The notes: generated by a model from the sequence alone, not told the origin. Counted from the first letter of the stretch, positions 15,486 through 24,524 are shown. The stretch: DNA of 64,000 nucleotides from Synergistaceae bacterium (GCA_018436595.1 JAHDLC010000010.1:103371-167370), one strand, 5' to 3'. Numbers and translations are program-made.

Positions 15486-17894
15486 ATGGCGAAAGCAGCG
15501 AAAAAGGAAGGGACTGCCCCGCGAACGGCGCCCCTTTCCCCACCTGAAAAGCAACCGGCGAAGACGGAAGCCCCTGTGAAAAGGAAGGCGTCTTCCTCAG
15601 CGACGGAAAAAAAGAAAGCTCCCGGCGCCGGGAAAAAGACCGCGGCACCGGGGAGAAAAAAGTCCCCTGCCGCCGGGAGAACATCTTCTTCCCCCGCAGC
15701 GGCGGAAAAGACGAAAAAAACACCTCCCGCCGCCGGAAAGAAAACGGCAGGGCGCTCCAAGGCATCGTCCTCCCTCCCGGAGACGGGGACCGGCAAGGCT
15801 CTCGTCATTGTCGAATCCCCAACCAAAGCCAAGACCCTCACCAAAATCCTCGGGCCGAAATACGTGGTCAAGTCGAGCGTGGGCCATATCCGGGATCTGC
15901 CGAAAAGCAGGCTGGCCATCGACGTGGAGAATGATTTTGCCCCGGAATATATCCTCGTCAAGGGCAAGGCGAAGGTGAAGAACGAACTTACAGGGCTGGC
16001 CCAGAAGGCCTCCAGGGTCATCCTCGCGTCGGACCCCGACCGGGAAGGGGAGGCCATCGCGTGGCATCTCTGCGAGCTCCTCGACATAGACCCGGCGTCT
16101 CCCTGCAGGGTCCGATTCTACGAGATCACTCCCGGAGCCGTCCGTGAAGCGGTCAAAAACCCCGAAGAAGTCAACATGAGCAAGGTGGAGGCCCAGCAGG
16201 CCAGGCGCATTCTCGACAGGCTCGTGGGATACACTCTCAGCCCGCTGCTGTGGAAAAAAATCCGGAGAGGCCTCTCTGCGGGAAGGGTGCAGTCCGTGGC
16301 CCTGGCCCTTATCTGCGCCAGGGAACGGGAGATCCGGGAGTTTGTCCCCAGGGCCTACTGGCTCGTCACCGTTGCTGCAGCCGCGGGGGACGGCAGGAAG
16401 TACACCCTCCGGGCGGACAGCCTGGACGGGAAATCCCTCTGGAAAGAGGGCAAATCCCTTCTCATAGATTCCGAAGAGGTTGTGGAGGCCATACTCGGCG
16501 AGGTGGAGAAATTCCCCCTCACCGTGACCGATTTCAAGGTGAGGGAGAGCCTGAGGGCCGCCCCCGCACCCTTCAAGACGAGCACCCTCCAGCAGGAGGC
16601 CGCCCGAAGGAGCAGCCTGTCCCCCCGGAGAACCATGAGCATAGCCCAGGAACTCTTCGAGGGAGTCGCCATTCCGGGGAGGGGGCCCACCGGCCTGATC
16701 ACCTATATGCGCACCGACAGCCTCAGGATAGCGCCCGAGGCCGTGGAGAAATGCAGGGCCTTCATCGCCTCCTCCTTCGAGCCGTCGTACCTGCCTGAAA
16801 AGGAGAACGCCTATTCCGCCAAGGGCCGGTCCCAGGATGCCCACGAGGCCATCCGGCCGACGGACGTGACCATCACCCCCGAAAGCCTGGAGGGGATCCT
16901 CACTCCCGACCAGATGAAGCTCTATTCCCTCATCTGGCGGCGGTACGTGGCATCCCAGATGACCCCCGCCCGGGTGGCCAACGCCACCCTCGCCGCTTCC
17001 GCGGGCAGGGCGGGTTTCCGGCAGCTCGGGGAAACCATGCTCTTTCCCGGATGGAGCGCCGTGTGGCCCCTGGACCTCAAGGGAGAATCCCTCCTGCCTG
17101 CGGTCCGGGGTGAAGTGCTTGCCGTGGAGGGAACAGAAAAGGAACAGAAATTTACCCGTCCTCCGGCACGCTATTCCGAGGCCACCCTCATCAAGGTCCT
17201 CGAGGACGAGGGCGTCGGTCGGCCGTCCACCTACGCCTCCATCGTGGAGACACTCTACGACCGGGGGTACGTGATCCGGAACGAGGAGCGGCGGCTCCAG
17301 TCCACACCCCTCGGGGAGACGGTGGACGAATTCCTGATGAAATACTTCAACGGCGATAGTCTCTCCTCCATCGTGGATACCGGGTTTACCGCCCGCATGG
17401 AGGAAAGCCTCGACGACGTGGAGGAGGGAAAGACCCCCTGGCTCTCCGTCCTCCGGGATTTCTGGAAAAATTTCACCGTCACCATGTCCGAGGCCGAAAC
17501 CGCCCCGGCGGCTCAGCTCCCACCCCCGGAACCCATAGGGGAGGACTGCCCCGAGTGCGGCAAACCCCTTGTGCTGAAAAACGGACGCTTCGGCGAGTTC
17601 GTCGGCTGCAGCGGCTACCCTGAATGCCGGTTTACCCGTCCCGTCCTCGTCAAAACGGGGGCCGTATGCCCGAAGTGCGGCACGGGGGACGTGGTGAAGC
17701 GCAAAAGCAGGAAAGGGAAGCCGTTCTACGGCTGTTCACGCTACCCCGACTGCGATTTCGTCTCATGGAACCCCCCGTCGGGGAAGGACTGCCCCGAATG
17801 CGGCGCAGCCATGATGACCACAGGGCGGAAGGGCGGCGAGGAGTGCCCGAAATGCGGGTACGTGCCGCCGAGGGAGACCCGGGACGATGACTGA
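15486..17894 (+). CDS. topA: DNA topoisomerase I with basic N-terminal extension
   Basis: Type IA topoisomerase that relaxes negative supercoils. The TOPRIM domain starts near residue 106 (LVIVESPTKAKTL) and contains ASDPDREGEAIAWH. The catalytic tyrosine is Tyr407 in LITYMRTDS. The DEGVGRPSTYASI motif follows, and three C-terminal zinc ribbons occur in about the last 125 residues (CPECGKPL, CPKCGTGD, CPECGAAM). The unusual part is the first about 103 residues: Lys/Ala/Pro/Ser-rich and histone-H1-like, absent from ordinary TopA. The total is 802 aa. The stop overlaps trmFO. Confidence 0.97.
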   Translation: MAKAAKKEGTAPRTAPLSPPEKQPAKTEAPVKRKASSSATEKKKAPGAGKKTAAPGRKKSPAAGRTSSSPAAAEKTKKTPPAAGKKTAGRSKASSSLPETGTGKALVIVESPTKAKTLTKILGPKYVVKSSVGHIRDLPKSRLAIDVENDFAPEYILVKGKAKVKNELTGLAQKASRVILASDPDREGEAIAWHLCELLDIDPASPCRVRFYEITPGAVREAVKNPEEVNMSKVEAQQARRILDRLVGYTLSPLLWKKIRRGLSAGRVQSVALALICAREREIREFVPRAYWLVTVAAAAGDGRKYTLRADSLDGKSLWKEGKSLLIDSEEVVEAILGEVEKFPLTVTDFKVRESLRAAPAPFKTSTLQQEAARRSSLSPRRTMSIAQELFEGVAIPGRGPTGLITYMRTDSLRIAPEAVEKCRAFIASSFEPSYLPEKENAYSAKGRSQDAHEAIRPTDVTITPESLEGILTPDQMKLYSLIWRRYVASQMTPARVANATLAASAGRAGFRQLGETMLFPGWSAVWPLDLKGESLLPAVRGEVLAVEGTEKEQKFTRPPARYSEATLIKVLEDEGVGRPSTYASIVETLYDRGYVIRNEERRLQSTPLGETVDEFLMKYFNGDSLSSIVDTGFTARMEESLDDVEEGKTPWLSVLRDFWKNFTVTMSEAETAPAAQLPPPEPIGEDCPECGKPLVLKNGRFGEFVGCSGYPECRFTRPVLVKTGAVCPKCGTGDVVKRKSRKGKPFYGCSRYPDCDFVSWNPPSGKDCPECGAAMMTTGRKGGEECPKCGYVPPRETRDDD

Positions 17895-19221
17895 CCGTAC
17901 CGTATCCGTGGTCGGCGGAGGGCTTGCCGGGTCCGAAGCGGCCTGGATGCTCGCATGCCGGGGAATCCCCGTAACCCTGTACGAGATGCGCCCCCAGGCC
18001 ACGACGCCGGCCCACAGGACGGACGGACTGGCGGAGGTGGTCTGCAGCAATTCCTTCGGGGCCGATTCCACCACCAGCCCTGCAGGGATTCTGAAGGAGG
18101 AGCTCCGCGGCCTCGGCAGCCTCATCCTGAAGTGTGCCGACGCCGCCCGGGTGCCTGCCGGGAAGGCCCTCGCCGTGGACAGGGACATCTTTTCCCGGCT
18201 GGTGACGGAGACCCTGGAGAAACATCCCCTCGTCACCGTGGTCAGAGAGGAATGCGTCTCCGTTCCGGAAGGGCCGGTGATCCTTGCCACGGGCCCCCTG
18301 ACCTCGCCCGCCATGGCCGGGGAGATCCGCAGGATGGCCGGGGAGGAATACCTTTCCTTCTTCGATGCCGTCGCCCCGGTGGTGGAGGCGGACTCCATCG
18401 ACATGACGAAGGCATTCCGCCTCGGCCGGTGGGGGCAGGAGGACGATTATATCAACTGTCCCTTCACCCGGGAGGAATACGAAGCCTTTATTTCCGCCCT
18501 GACCGGCGCCGAAAGAACCCTTCCCCACGATTTCGAGGACTCGCCCTCCTGGTTCGAGGGGTGCCTTCCCGTGGAGGTTATGGCCTCCCGGGGAACGGAC
18601 ACCCTCCGGTTCGGCCCTCTGCGGCCCGTGGGCCTTCCCCTCCCCGGAACGGGGGAAGAAGCCTGGGCAGTGGCCCAGCTCCGGCAGGACAACAGGGAAG
18701 GTACCCTCTACAATCTCGTAGGGTTCCAGACCAGCCTCCGGTGGGGCGAGCAGGAGCGGGTCTTCCGGATGATCCCGGGACTTGCCGATGCGGAATTCGC
18801 CCGCTTCGGCGTCATGCACCGGAACATCTACGTCAACGCCCCGGCAGTGCTGGACGGCCGTCTCCGGTTCCGGAACGGCCGTGAGGATCTCTTCCTGGCG
18901 GGTCAGATCACAGGCGTGGAAGGGTACATGGAAAGCACCGCCATGGGGTGCGTCGCGGCCCTCAACATGGCCGCCCTGCTCCTCGGAAAGCCGTTTCCCG
19001 AGTGGCCTCGGGAAACGGCCGCCGGTTCCCTCCTTCACTACCTGGGAGACGCCCTGGAGCGCCGTTTCCAGCCCATGAACGTCAACCTCGGCATCTTTCC
19101 CCCCCTGGGGAAAAAAGTCAGGAACAAGGCCCTGCGGTGCGAACAGGTCGCCCAGCGCGCACGGGAGGCCTTTGCTCCCTTCCTTGCGGGCCTGGCGGAA
19201 CTCGCGGGACCTGCCAGATAG
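17887..19221 (+). CDS. trmFO: Folate/FAD-dependent tRNA (uracil-54) methyltransferase
   Basis: Makes m5U54 in the T-loop of tRNA using methylene-tetrahydrofolate and FADH2. The N-terminal dinucleotide fold GGGLAGSEAAW is at residues 10-20. The two catalytic cysteines fall exactly at Cys53 (VVCSNSFGADS) and Cys226 (FEGCLPVEVM), the positions known in the B. subtilis enzyme. The C-terminal GVEGYMESTAMG and PMNVNLGIFP are conserved too. At 444 aa it is complete. The start overlaps topA by 8 nt; in B. subtilis the order topA-trmFO-codV is the same. No clear terminator follows. Confidence 0.97.
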   Translation: MTDRTVSVVGGGLAGSEAAWMLACRGIPVTLYEMRPQATTPAHRTDGLAEVVCSNSFGADSTTSPAGILKEELRGLGSLILKCADAARVPAGKALAVDRDIFSRLVTETLEKHPLVTVVREECVSVPEGPVILATGPLTSPAMAGEIRRMAGEEYLSFFDAVAPVVEADSIDMTKAFRLGRWGQEDDYINCPFTREEYEAFISALTGAERTLPHDFEDSPSWFEGCLPVEVMASRGTDTLRFGPLRPVGLPLPGTGEEAWAVAQLRQDNREGTLYNLVGFQTSLRWGEQERVFRMIPGLADAEFARFGVMHRNIYVNAPAVLDGRLRFRNGREDLFLAGQITGVEGYMESTAMGCVAALNMAALLLGKPFPEWPRETAAGSLLHYLGDALERRFQPMNVNLGIFPPLGKKVRNKALRCEQVAQRAREAFAPFLAGLAELAGPAR

Positions 19222-19383
19222 CTCCACTTCCGATTTTTCTCTTAATTTTCTCTCCCAAAAGATGGGAAAAAAGAGATGCAGGAAAGAAAAACTCCGGTCA
19301 GGGACAGATTTTACCTCACTGCCGAAAAAACATTAATTGATTCTTTTGAAAAATATCGAGAATCTAGAAAAAGATGCTAAAAT
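19222..19383 (+). promoter_or_regulatory. AT-rich intergenic region with candidate CodY box and extended -10
   Basis: This 162-nt gap is far richer in AT than its surroundings. TGCTAAAAT (19375-19383), an extended -10, ends immediately before the xerC start codon and would place the transcript start at or near the second ATG (19390). A 15-nt sequence at 19340-19354 matches the CodY consensus AATTTTCWGAAAATT at 11 positions. An AATTTTC half-site also occurs at 19244-19250. No ribosome-binding site is seen before xerC. All roles are inferred from patterns. Confidence 0.4.
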
Positions 19384-20319
19384 ATGCTCATGCAGGAAAA
19401 GATATCCGTTTCCCTCGATTTGTTTTTCGATCACCTCCGGTTTGAAAAGGAGGCGTCGCCTCACACGGTGACCAACTACTCCGTGGATCTCGCCCAGTTC
19501 GCCGAGTTTCTCGAGGTGCAGGGCATAGGCGCCCCGGAGGAGGTTGAAGGAAAGACCATACGATCCTGGCTTCGGGAGATGATGGGATACGGCTACGCGA
19601 AAACGTCGGCTGCCAGGAAGCTTTCCTCGGTCCGGAGCTGGTTCGCCTTCCTGTTTGACCGGGGGCTGATTCCCTCCGATCCCGCCAAAGGGGTCCGGGG
19701 GCCGAAACTCCCCTCCAGGCTGGCCAGGGCTCTCTCCCGGGAGGACGCCGCACGGCTCGTGGAGGCGGGAAAAAGCGGCGAGGACCCCCTCCGGGACTCG
19801 GCGGTGCTTGAACTCCTGTACGGATGCGGTCTCCGGATCGCCGAGCTCGCAGCCCTGCGCTGGCAGGATGTTGACCTGGATGAACGGATGGTCAGGGTTC
19901 TGGGCAAGGGAAGCAAGGAGCGGATCGTTCCCTTCGGAACGTGTGCCCTCCGGGCTCTCGGGAGCTGGAGGGATTCCGCGGAGACGGAGAACGGCCATGT
20001 CTTCCCCGGTCAGCGGGGAGGAGCCATTGCGGTCCGGACTGTCCACCGCATTGTGCGGAGGGCGGCCCTGAAGGCCGGGGTGACGAACGTGACGCCCCAC
20101 GTGCTGCGGCACAGCTTCGCGACCCACCTCCTCGAGGGAGGGGCGTCCCTCAGGGTGCTCCAGGAGCTTCTCGGTCACGAGAGCCTGCTCACCACCCAGC
20201 ATTATCTCGCCGTCGGGGCGGATCACCTGCGGAAAAGCTATGAGCTGGCCCATCCCCGGGCGAAAGGAGACAACGGAGATGTTCAAGGGAACGACGATAG
20301 TCTGTGTCCGGAAGAATGA
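19384..20319 (+). CDS. xerC: Tyrosine recombinase XerC (CodV)
   Basis: Resolves chromosome dimers at dif with a XerD partner. The N-terminal SAM-like domain covers residues 1-90 and the catalytic domain about 115-295. The active site is intact: Arg151 (GCGLRIAEL), Lys175 (LGKGSKER), His239 and Arg242 ([12 protein letters not shown]), His265 ([13 protein letters not shown]) and nucleophile Tyr274. Two starts are possible, ATG at 19384 or 19390, and neither has a Shine-Dalgarno site. The order xerC-hslV-hslU-codY matches the B. subtilis codVWXY operon. The gene overlaps hslV by 41 nt. Confidence 0.94.
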   Translation: MLMQEKISVSLDLFFDHLRFEKEASPHTVTNYSVDLAQFAEFLEVQGIGAPEEVEGKTIRSWLREMMGYGYAKTSAARKLSSVRSWFAFLFDRGLIPSDPAKGVRGPKLPSRLARALSREDAARLVEAGKSGEDPLRDSAVLELLYGCGLRIAELAALRWQDVDLDERMVRVLGKGSKERIVPFGTCALRALGSWRDSAETENGHVFPGQRGGAIAVRTVHRIVRRAALKAGVTNVTPHVLRHSFATHLLEGGASLRVLQELLGHESLLTTQHYLAVGADHLRKSYELAHPRAKGDNGDVQGNDDSLCPEE

Positions 20320-20812
20320 CAAGGTGGCCATGGCCGGCGACGGCCAGGTGACCCTCGGAAACCAGATCATAAAGGCGGGAGCGAGAAAAGTCCGCCGGCT
20401 CCATAAAGGAACGGTCCTCGCCGGTTTCGCCGGAAGCACCGCCGATGCCATGACGCTCCTGGAGCGGTTCGAAAGCCGCCTCGAGGAGAACTCGGGCGAC
20501 CTCATGCGCTCCGCCGTGTCGCTGGTGAAGGAATGGCGGACCGACAGGGCCCTTCGGAGGCTTGAAGCCCTCATGATCGTCGCCGATTCGGGGCTCACCC
20601 TGATGCTCTCGGGCGCGGGGGACATCCTGGAGCCGGAGAACAACGTGGCGGCCATAGGCTCCGGGTCCGGCTACGCCCAGGCGGCGGCCCTGGCGTTTCT
20701 TGAATCAAGCGGCATGCCGCCGTCCCAGATTGCCCGGAGATCCATCGAGATTGCTTCGGAGATCTGCATCTATACGGACAACATCGTCACAGTGGAGGCT
20801 CTTGGAGAATGA
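20279..20812 (+). CDS. hslV: ATP-dependent protease HslUV, peptidase subunit
   Basis: N-terminal-nucleophile peptidase forming the double-ring core of the HslUV (ClpQY) protease. The protein starts MFKG and then [19 protein letters not shown], so removal of four residues exposes Thr5 as the catalytic threonine. [12 protein letters not shown] and [13 protein letters not shown] are further hallmarks. The B. subtilis homologue uses Ser here, but this one keeps the common Thr. The ATG at 20279 follows AAAGGAGA inside the xerC 3' end. Its stop overlaps hslU (ATGA). Confidence 0.97.
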   Translation: MFKGTTIVCVRKNDKVAMAGDGQVTLGNQIIKAGARKVRRLHKGTVLAGFAGSTADAMTLLERFESRLEENSGDLMRSAVSLVKEWRTDRALRRLEALMIVADSGLTLMLSGAGDILEPENNVAAIGSGSGYAQAAALAFLESSGMPPSQIARRSIEIASEICIYTDNIVTVEALGE

Positions 20813-22230
20813 CCAGAAATGAGAATGACCGGTTCGACCTCACTCCGCGCCAGATCGTGGAGTACCTCGACCGGTATATCGTGGGACAGGAAAAGGCAAA
20901 GAAATCTGTGGCCATCGCCCTGAGAAACCGCATACGGAGACGGCGCCTTCCCGAGAATATCGCCAAGGAAGTGGCGCCGAAGAACATTCTCATGGTGGGG
21001 CCCACGGGCGTGGGAAAGACAGAGATCGCCCGACGTCTCGCCGATCTTGTGAAAGCCCCCTTCGTCAAGGTGGAGGCCACCAAGTTCACCGAAGTAGGCT
21101 ACGTGGGGCGGGACGTGGAATCTATCGTGCGGGACCTGGCCGAGACGGCCGTGGCCATGGTGAAGAAGCGGAAGATCGAGGACGTCCGGGTTCCCGCGGC
21201 GGAGCGGGCGGAGCAGCGTTTGGCGGATGCCCTGCTGCCCCGGCCGGAGAAGAAAAGCGCCGTTCCCGATTTCATGCGCCTCTTCGGGGGCGGAGGATCA
21301 CCGGAAAAGAACCAGGAACGGGATGATTCGCCCGAAGAAGAGAGGCTCCGGGATTCAACCAGGAGAAAAATTCTTGCCCTCCTCCGGGAGGGGAAGCTCG
21401 ATGACAGGGAAGTGGAGATCGACGTCACCGAAAGCCAGTCGGTGGGCATACCCCTTCTCGGGGGAGCCGGAATGGACTCCATGGGCATCAACATCGGGGA
21501 CATGCTCGGCGGCCTGCTGCCCAAAAAGACGAAGCGCCGCAGGATGAAGGTGTCGGAGGCCCGGACCATGCTTGCCGCCGAGGAGGCGGAGAAGCTTGTG
21601 GACATGGACGCCGTCGTCCGGGAGGCCCTCGACAAGGCCCAGGAAGAAGGAATCGTCTTTCTCGACGAGATCGACAAGGTTGTTGCCCGGGGCGGCACGG
21701 GCGGTCCCGACGTGAGCCGGGAGGGCGTGCAGCGGGACCTTCTGCCCATCGTTGAAGGCTCCCCCGTCCAGACGAAGTACGGCACGGTAAACACGGACCA
21801 CATCCTGTTCATCACCGCAGGGGCCTTTTCGAGCGTGAAGCCTTCGGACCTGGTGCCTGAACTGCAGGGCAGGTTTCCCATCCGGGTGGAGCTTCAGCCC
21901 CTTACGAGGGATGACCTGGCCCGGATTCTCGTGGAGCCGGAGAACAGCCTGCTGAGGCAGTATACGGCCCTCCTCGCCACGGAAGGCGTCGAGATTGACT
22001 TCACCCCGGAGGCGGTGGCCGAAATGGCCCGCCTGGCGGAGCGGATGAACGGTGAAATGGAAAACATCGGGGCCAGGAGGCTCCATGCGATGATAGAGCA
22101 CCTTCTCGAAGACATCAGTTTCGGCGCCCCCGAGGAGGGGCAGGGCCCCGTTCCCGTGACGCCCGAATTCGTGCGGGAGAGACTGGAGCCCCTTATTTCG
22201 GACAGCGATATCAGAAGATATCTTCTGTAG
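20809..22230 (+). CDS. hslU: ATP-dependent protease HslUV, ATPase subunit
   Basis: AAA+ unfoldase that feeds substrates to Hsl[22 protein letters not shown] opens the protein, Walker A is GPTGVGKT (64-71), and [20 protein letters not shown] follows. The intermediate (I) domain spans about residues 110-230 and includes a Lys/Arg-rich KKTKRRRMK segment. Walker B is GIVFLDEID; the C-terminus DSDIRRYLL is the short tail that inserts into HslV pockets. The length of 473 is typical. The last codons contain a perfect 16-bp palindrome. Confidence 0.97.
   Translation: MTRNENDRFDLTPRQIVEYLDRYIVGQEKAKKSVAIALRNRIRRRRLPENIAKEVAPKNILMVGPTGVGKTEIARRLADLVKAPFVKVEATKFTEVGYVGRDVESIVRDLAETAVAMVKKRKIEDVRVPAAERAEQRLADALLPRPEKKSAVPDFMRLFGGGGSPEKNQERDDSPEEERLRDSTRRKILALLREGKLDDREVEIDVTESQSVGIPLLGGAGMDSMGINIGDMLGGLLPKKTKRRRMKVSEARTMLAAEEAEKLVDMDAVVREALDKAQEEGIVFLDEIDKVVARGGTGGPDVSREGVQRDLLPIVEGSPVQTKYGTVNTDHILFITAGAFSSVKPSDLVPELQGRFPIRVELQPLTRDDLARILVEPENSLLRQYTALLATEGVEIDFTPEAVAEMARLAERMNGEMENIGARRLHAMIEHLLEDISFGAPEEGQGPVPVTPEFVRERLEPLISDSDIRRYLL
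22212..22227. repeat. Perfect 16-bp palindrome at the hslU 3' end
   Basis: CAGAAGATATCTTCTG is self-complementary over all 16 bases and ends just before the hslU TAG. There is no T-run, so it is not a standard terminator. It could be chance, a processing hairpin or a protein-binding site ahead of codY. Confidence 0.4.
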
Positions 22231-22291
22231 ATCACATTACATAATCCGGTACGGACAGTACGAACGGATACCATATCAGGAGGGATTTTGA

Positions 22292-23140
22292 GTGGCTGCA
22301 AAGAAAATCAAGGCAAGCGAAGAAATCAAGGCGACGGAACCGCACGTGATCGATGAAGATCCGGGACTGAAGGATCTCCTCGAGAAGACCCGGCAGGTGG
22401 GCAGGGCCCTCCAGAGCCGCAGGGAGGGAACCAGACCCGACTACAACAAGCTCGCCAAGCTGCTGTGCGAGTTTTCCACGGCCAACGTGTACCTGATCAA
22501 CAGGGAGGGCAAGATCCTGGGTCATTCCTGGATATCGGAGTATCATTCCGAGGAAGTCTCCAACTTCATCGACAAGGGATACATGCCCGAGATCTTCGTT
22601 GAGAAGATGAACCAGCACCGGGAGACCATGCTGAGCGAGACCGACGGGTACCTGTTCGACGACGCGAGCGCCGAGGCTCCCGAGAAGCACATGCTCTACA
22701 TACCCATTTACGGGGCCGCCGAGAGACTCGGCACGCTGCTTCTCGTCCGGTTCTTCCAGCCCTTCTCCATGCGGGACCTCGTCCTGGCGGAGTACCTGGC
22801 CACCCTCGTGGGCATCGAAATTCTCCACGAGAGGACAAAGAACATCGAGGAACGCTCCAGGGAACGGCTCATCGTCCAGATGGCCATGAGGGCTCTTTCC
22901 TACTCCGAGGTGGAGTCGGTGAAGCACATCATCAGCGAGCTCGGCTCCTTCGAGGGCGTGGTCATCGCCAGCAAGGTGGCCGACAGGGTGGGCGTCACCA
23001 GGAGCGTCATCGTGAATGCCCTCCGGAAGCTTGAAAGCGCCGGCATCATCGAAAGCCGGAGCCTCGGGATGAAGGGAACCTTCATCAAGGTGCTCAGCCC
23101 CCTCTTCGTTGAAGAGCTGGGAGTGCTCCAGAAAGACTGA
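22292..23140 (+). CDS. codY: GTP- and branched-chain-amino-acid-sensing pleiotropic repressor CodY
   Basis: Global nutrient-sensing DNA-binding protein. The N-terminal GAF domain (about residues 25-180) binds branched-chain amino acids in Bacillus CodY. The C-terminal winged helix-turn-helix is almost identical to the Bacillus one: KVADRVGVTRSVIVNALRKL then ESAGIIESRSLGMKGTFIKV. The GTG start follows AGGAGGG. It carries about 20 extra N-terminal residues (282 aa against about 259), rich in Lys and Glu. It stands at the head of the flagellar genes, with flgB 62 nt downstream, as in B. subtilis. Confidence 0.97.
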   Translation: MAAKKIKASEEIKATEPHVIDEDPGLKDLLEKTRQVGRALQSRREGTRPDYNKLAKLLCEFSTANVYLINREGKILGHSWISEYHSEEVSNFIDKGYMPEIFVEKMNQHRETMLSETDGYLFDDASAEAPEKHMLYIPIYGAAERLGTLLLVRFFQPFSMRDLVLAEYLATLVGIEILHERTKNIEERSRERLIVQMAMRALSYSEVESVKHIISELGSFEGVVIASKVADRVGVTRSVIVNALRKLESAGIIESRSLGMKGTFIKVLSPLFVEELGVLQKD

Positions 23141-23202
23141 TTCAAGTCCGGCGGAAAGCCCGCCGAAACACACAGGAAGAACCAGGGCGGGAGGAAACGG
23201 CC

Positions 23203-23604
23203 ATGATGGGCGACTTCAACTGGAAGGTAATGGAGAAAAACCTCGAGGGGCTCGCGAAGCGTTTTGAAGCCACGTCACGGAACATGGCCAACGCGAACAC
23301 GCCGGAGTTCGCCCGGCGGAACGTTTCCTTCGAGGAGCAGCTCAGGGACGTCGTGGACGGACCCCGGAGGCTCCCCATGACCGTTACGGACGAAGGACAT
23401 ATCCCTTCGGGGCCTCTGGCCGTCGGTTCCGTCGTTCCCGAAGAAATCAAGGTGTACGACGAAAAATACCGGCTGGACGGAAACAACGTGGACCCGGAAA
23501 GGGAGATGGCGGTCATGTCCCAGACGCGGATGGCCTATAACGCCATGACCCGCTTCGCCGCCAAGAAAAGCTCCCTGTACCGTCTGGTCATAGGAGGAAG
23601 ATAG
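23203..23604 (+). CDS. flgB: Flagellar proximal rod protein FlgB
   Basis: One of the rod subunits joining MS ring to hook, exported by the flagellar type III apparatus. The 133-residue protein has the N-terminal rod/hook pattern GLAKRFEATSRNMANANTPEFARRNVSF, with the ANTPEFAR core typical of FlgB, and the C-terminal helical MAVMSQTRMAYNAMTRF. GGGAGGAAA precedes the ATG; a second ATG directly follows and could also be used. flgC starts 2 nt after its stop. Confidence 0.95.
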   Translation: MMGDFNWKVMEKNLEGLAKRFEATSRNMANANTPEFARRNVSFEEQLRDVVDGPRRLPMTVTDEGHIPSGPLAVGSVVPEEIKVYDEKYRLDGNNVDPEREMAVMSQTRMAYNAMTRFAAKKSSLYRLVIGGR

Positions 23605-23606
23605 CC

Positions 23607-24026
23607 ATGAGAATGTTCCGCGCCATCGACGTCGCAGGCAGCTCACTCACCGCGCACAGGCTCTGGCTCGACTCCATATCGGCGAACCTGGCGAACGTGA
23701 ACACCACCCGGACCGCCGACGGAGGCCCCTACCGCAGAAAGGTGCCCGTCTTCGCCGAAATGCTCGACAAGACCATCGGCGGGTACGAGGATATCGGGGG
23801 AGTGCGGGTGGTGGAGATCGCAGAAGACGACACCCCTCCCCGGCTGGCCTACCAGCCCGACCACCCCGACGCCGACGGGGAAGGGTACGTGGCCTTTCCC
23901 AACGTGAACGTGGTCCGGGAGATGGCAGACATGCTCACCGCCAGCAGGGCGTACGAGGCGAACCTCGCGGTGGCCGACGCCGCCCGGAACATGTGGGCGG
24001 GAGCCCTGGAAATAATGCGGGGGTAA
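23607..24026 (+). CDS. flgC: Flagellar proximal rod protein FlgC
   Basis: Rod subunit partnering FlgB. Residues 1-35 contain SSLTAHRLWLDSISANLANVNTT, the FlgC-specific N-terminus, and the C-terminal part has PNVNVVREMADMLTASRAYEANL, shared by axial proteins. At 139 aa it is complete. It is followed by two hairpins, a T-run and a new promoter, so codY-flgB-flgC may form the end of a first transcription unit. Confidence 0.96.
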   Translation: MRMFRAIDVAGSSLTAHRLWLDSISANLANVNTTRTADGGPYRRKVPVFAEMLDKTIGGYEDIGGVRVVEIAEDDTPPRLAYQPDHPDADGEGYVAFPNVNVVREMADMLTASRAYEANLAVADAARNMWAGALEIMRG

Positions 24027-24100
24027 TATTCCAGCCCTCTGGTACCGCCGCACACGGGAAGTTCCTGAAGACAAAGGACTTCCGGCCCATGGAACAACAG

Positions 24101-24132
24101 ACGGGAGGCGCACGCATGCACCTCCCGTTTTT
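24101..24132 (+). terminator. Intrinsic terminator between flgC and fliE
   Basis: ACGGGAGG (24101-24108) pairs perfectly with CCTCCCGT (24121-24128) around a 12-nt loop and is followed by TTTTT. A weaker inverted repeat (GGAAGT/ACTTCC) lies about 40 nt upstream. It sits inside what would otherwise be one continuous flagellar operon. Confidence 0.75.
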
Positions 24133-24160
24133 GTTATAAATAGAACCCGTGTGCTAATAT
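24131..24160 (+). promoter_or_regulatory. Promoter ahead of fliE
   Basis: TTGTTA (24131-24136), 18-bp spacer and extended -10 TGCTAATAT (24152-24160). The -35 overlaps the T-run of the preceding terminator. It would restart transcription of fliE and everything downstream with a 40-nt leader. It looks like a housekeeping, not a sigma-28, promoter. Confidence 0.7.
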
Positions 24161-24206
24161 AGGGGCACTGGTACGAATATTTATGGACAAAGGAGGAGAG
24201 GCTCCC

Positions 24207-24524
24207 ATGGGTTCCCTTCACATAGACCTCTTGAAGCTTGCTTCACCGTCGATGGTTTCCGGACCGGAGACGGTTTCAAAAAAGGCCCCTGCCGGCGGAA
24301 CCGGTCTTTCCTTCGAGGAACTTCTTCAGGATTCCATGAAGAGGGTAAACGTTCTCCAGGTTGAATCTGACGACCTGGTGAACAAGCTCGCCACCGGGGA
24401 CGTGGACGACATTTCCCGGGTGGTTCTCGCTTCCCAGAGAGCGGAGTTCGCCCTCCGGATGATTACCGAGGTCAGGAACAAACTGCTCGACGCCTACCAG
24501 CAGCTCGGCCGGATGCCTGTGTAA
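24207..24524 (+). CDS. fliE: Flagellar hook-basal body protein FliE
   Basis: Small adaptor between the MS ring and the rod, and the first exported substrate. The C-terminal two thirds is diagnostic: LSFEELLQDSMKRVNVLQVES, then LATGDVDDISRVVLASQRAE and LRMITEVRNKLLDAYQQLGRM. The ATG at 24207 is chosen because AGGAGGAG ends 8 nt upstream; an in-frame ATG at 24183 lies before that site. The length is 105 aa, as usual. fliF follows 12 nt later. Confidence 0.95.
   Translation: MGSLHIDLLKLASPSMVSGPETVSKKAPAGGTGLSFEELLQDSMKRVNVLQVESDDLVNKLATGDVDDISRVVLASQRAEFALRMITEVRNKLLDAYQQLGRMPV

Noticed and set aside
17650..19227. 525-codon minus-strand open frame opposite topA and trmFO
   Set aside because: Long antisense frames are expected at this GC content. 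It is Gly/Arg/His-rich and opposes an intact trmFO with both catalytic cysteines.
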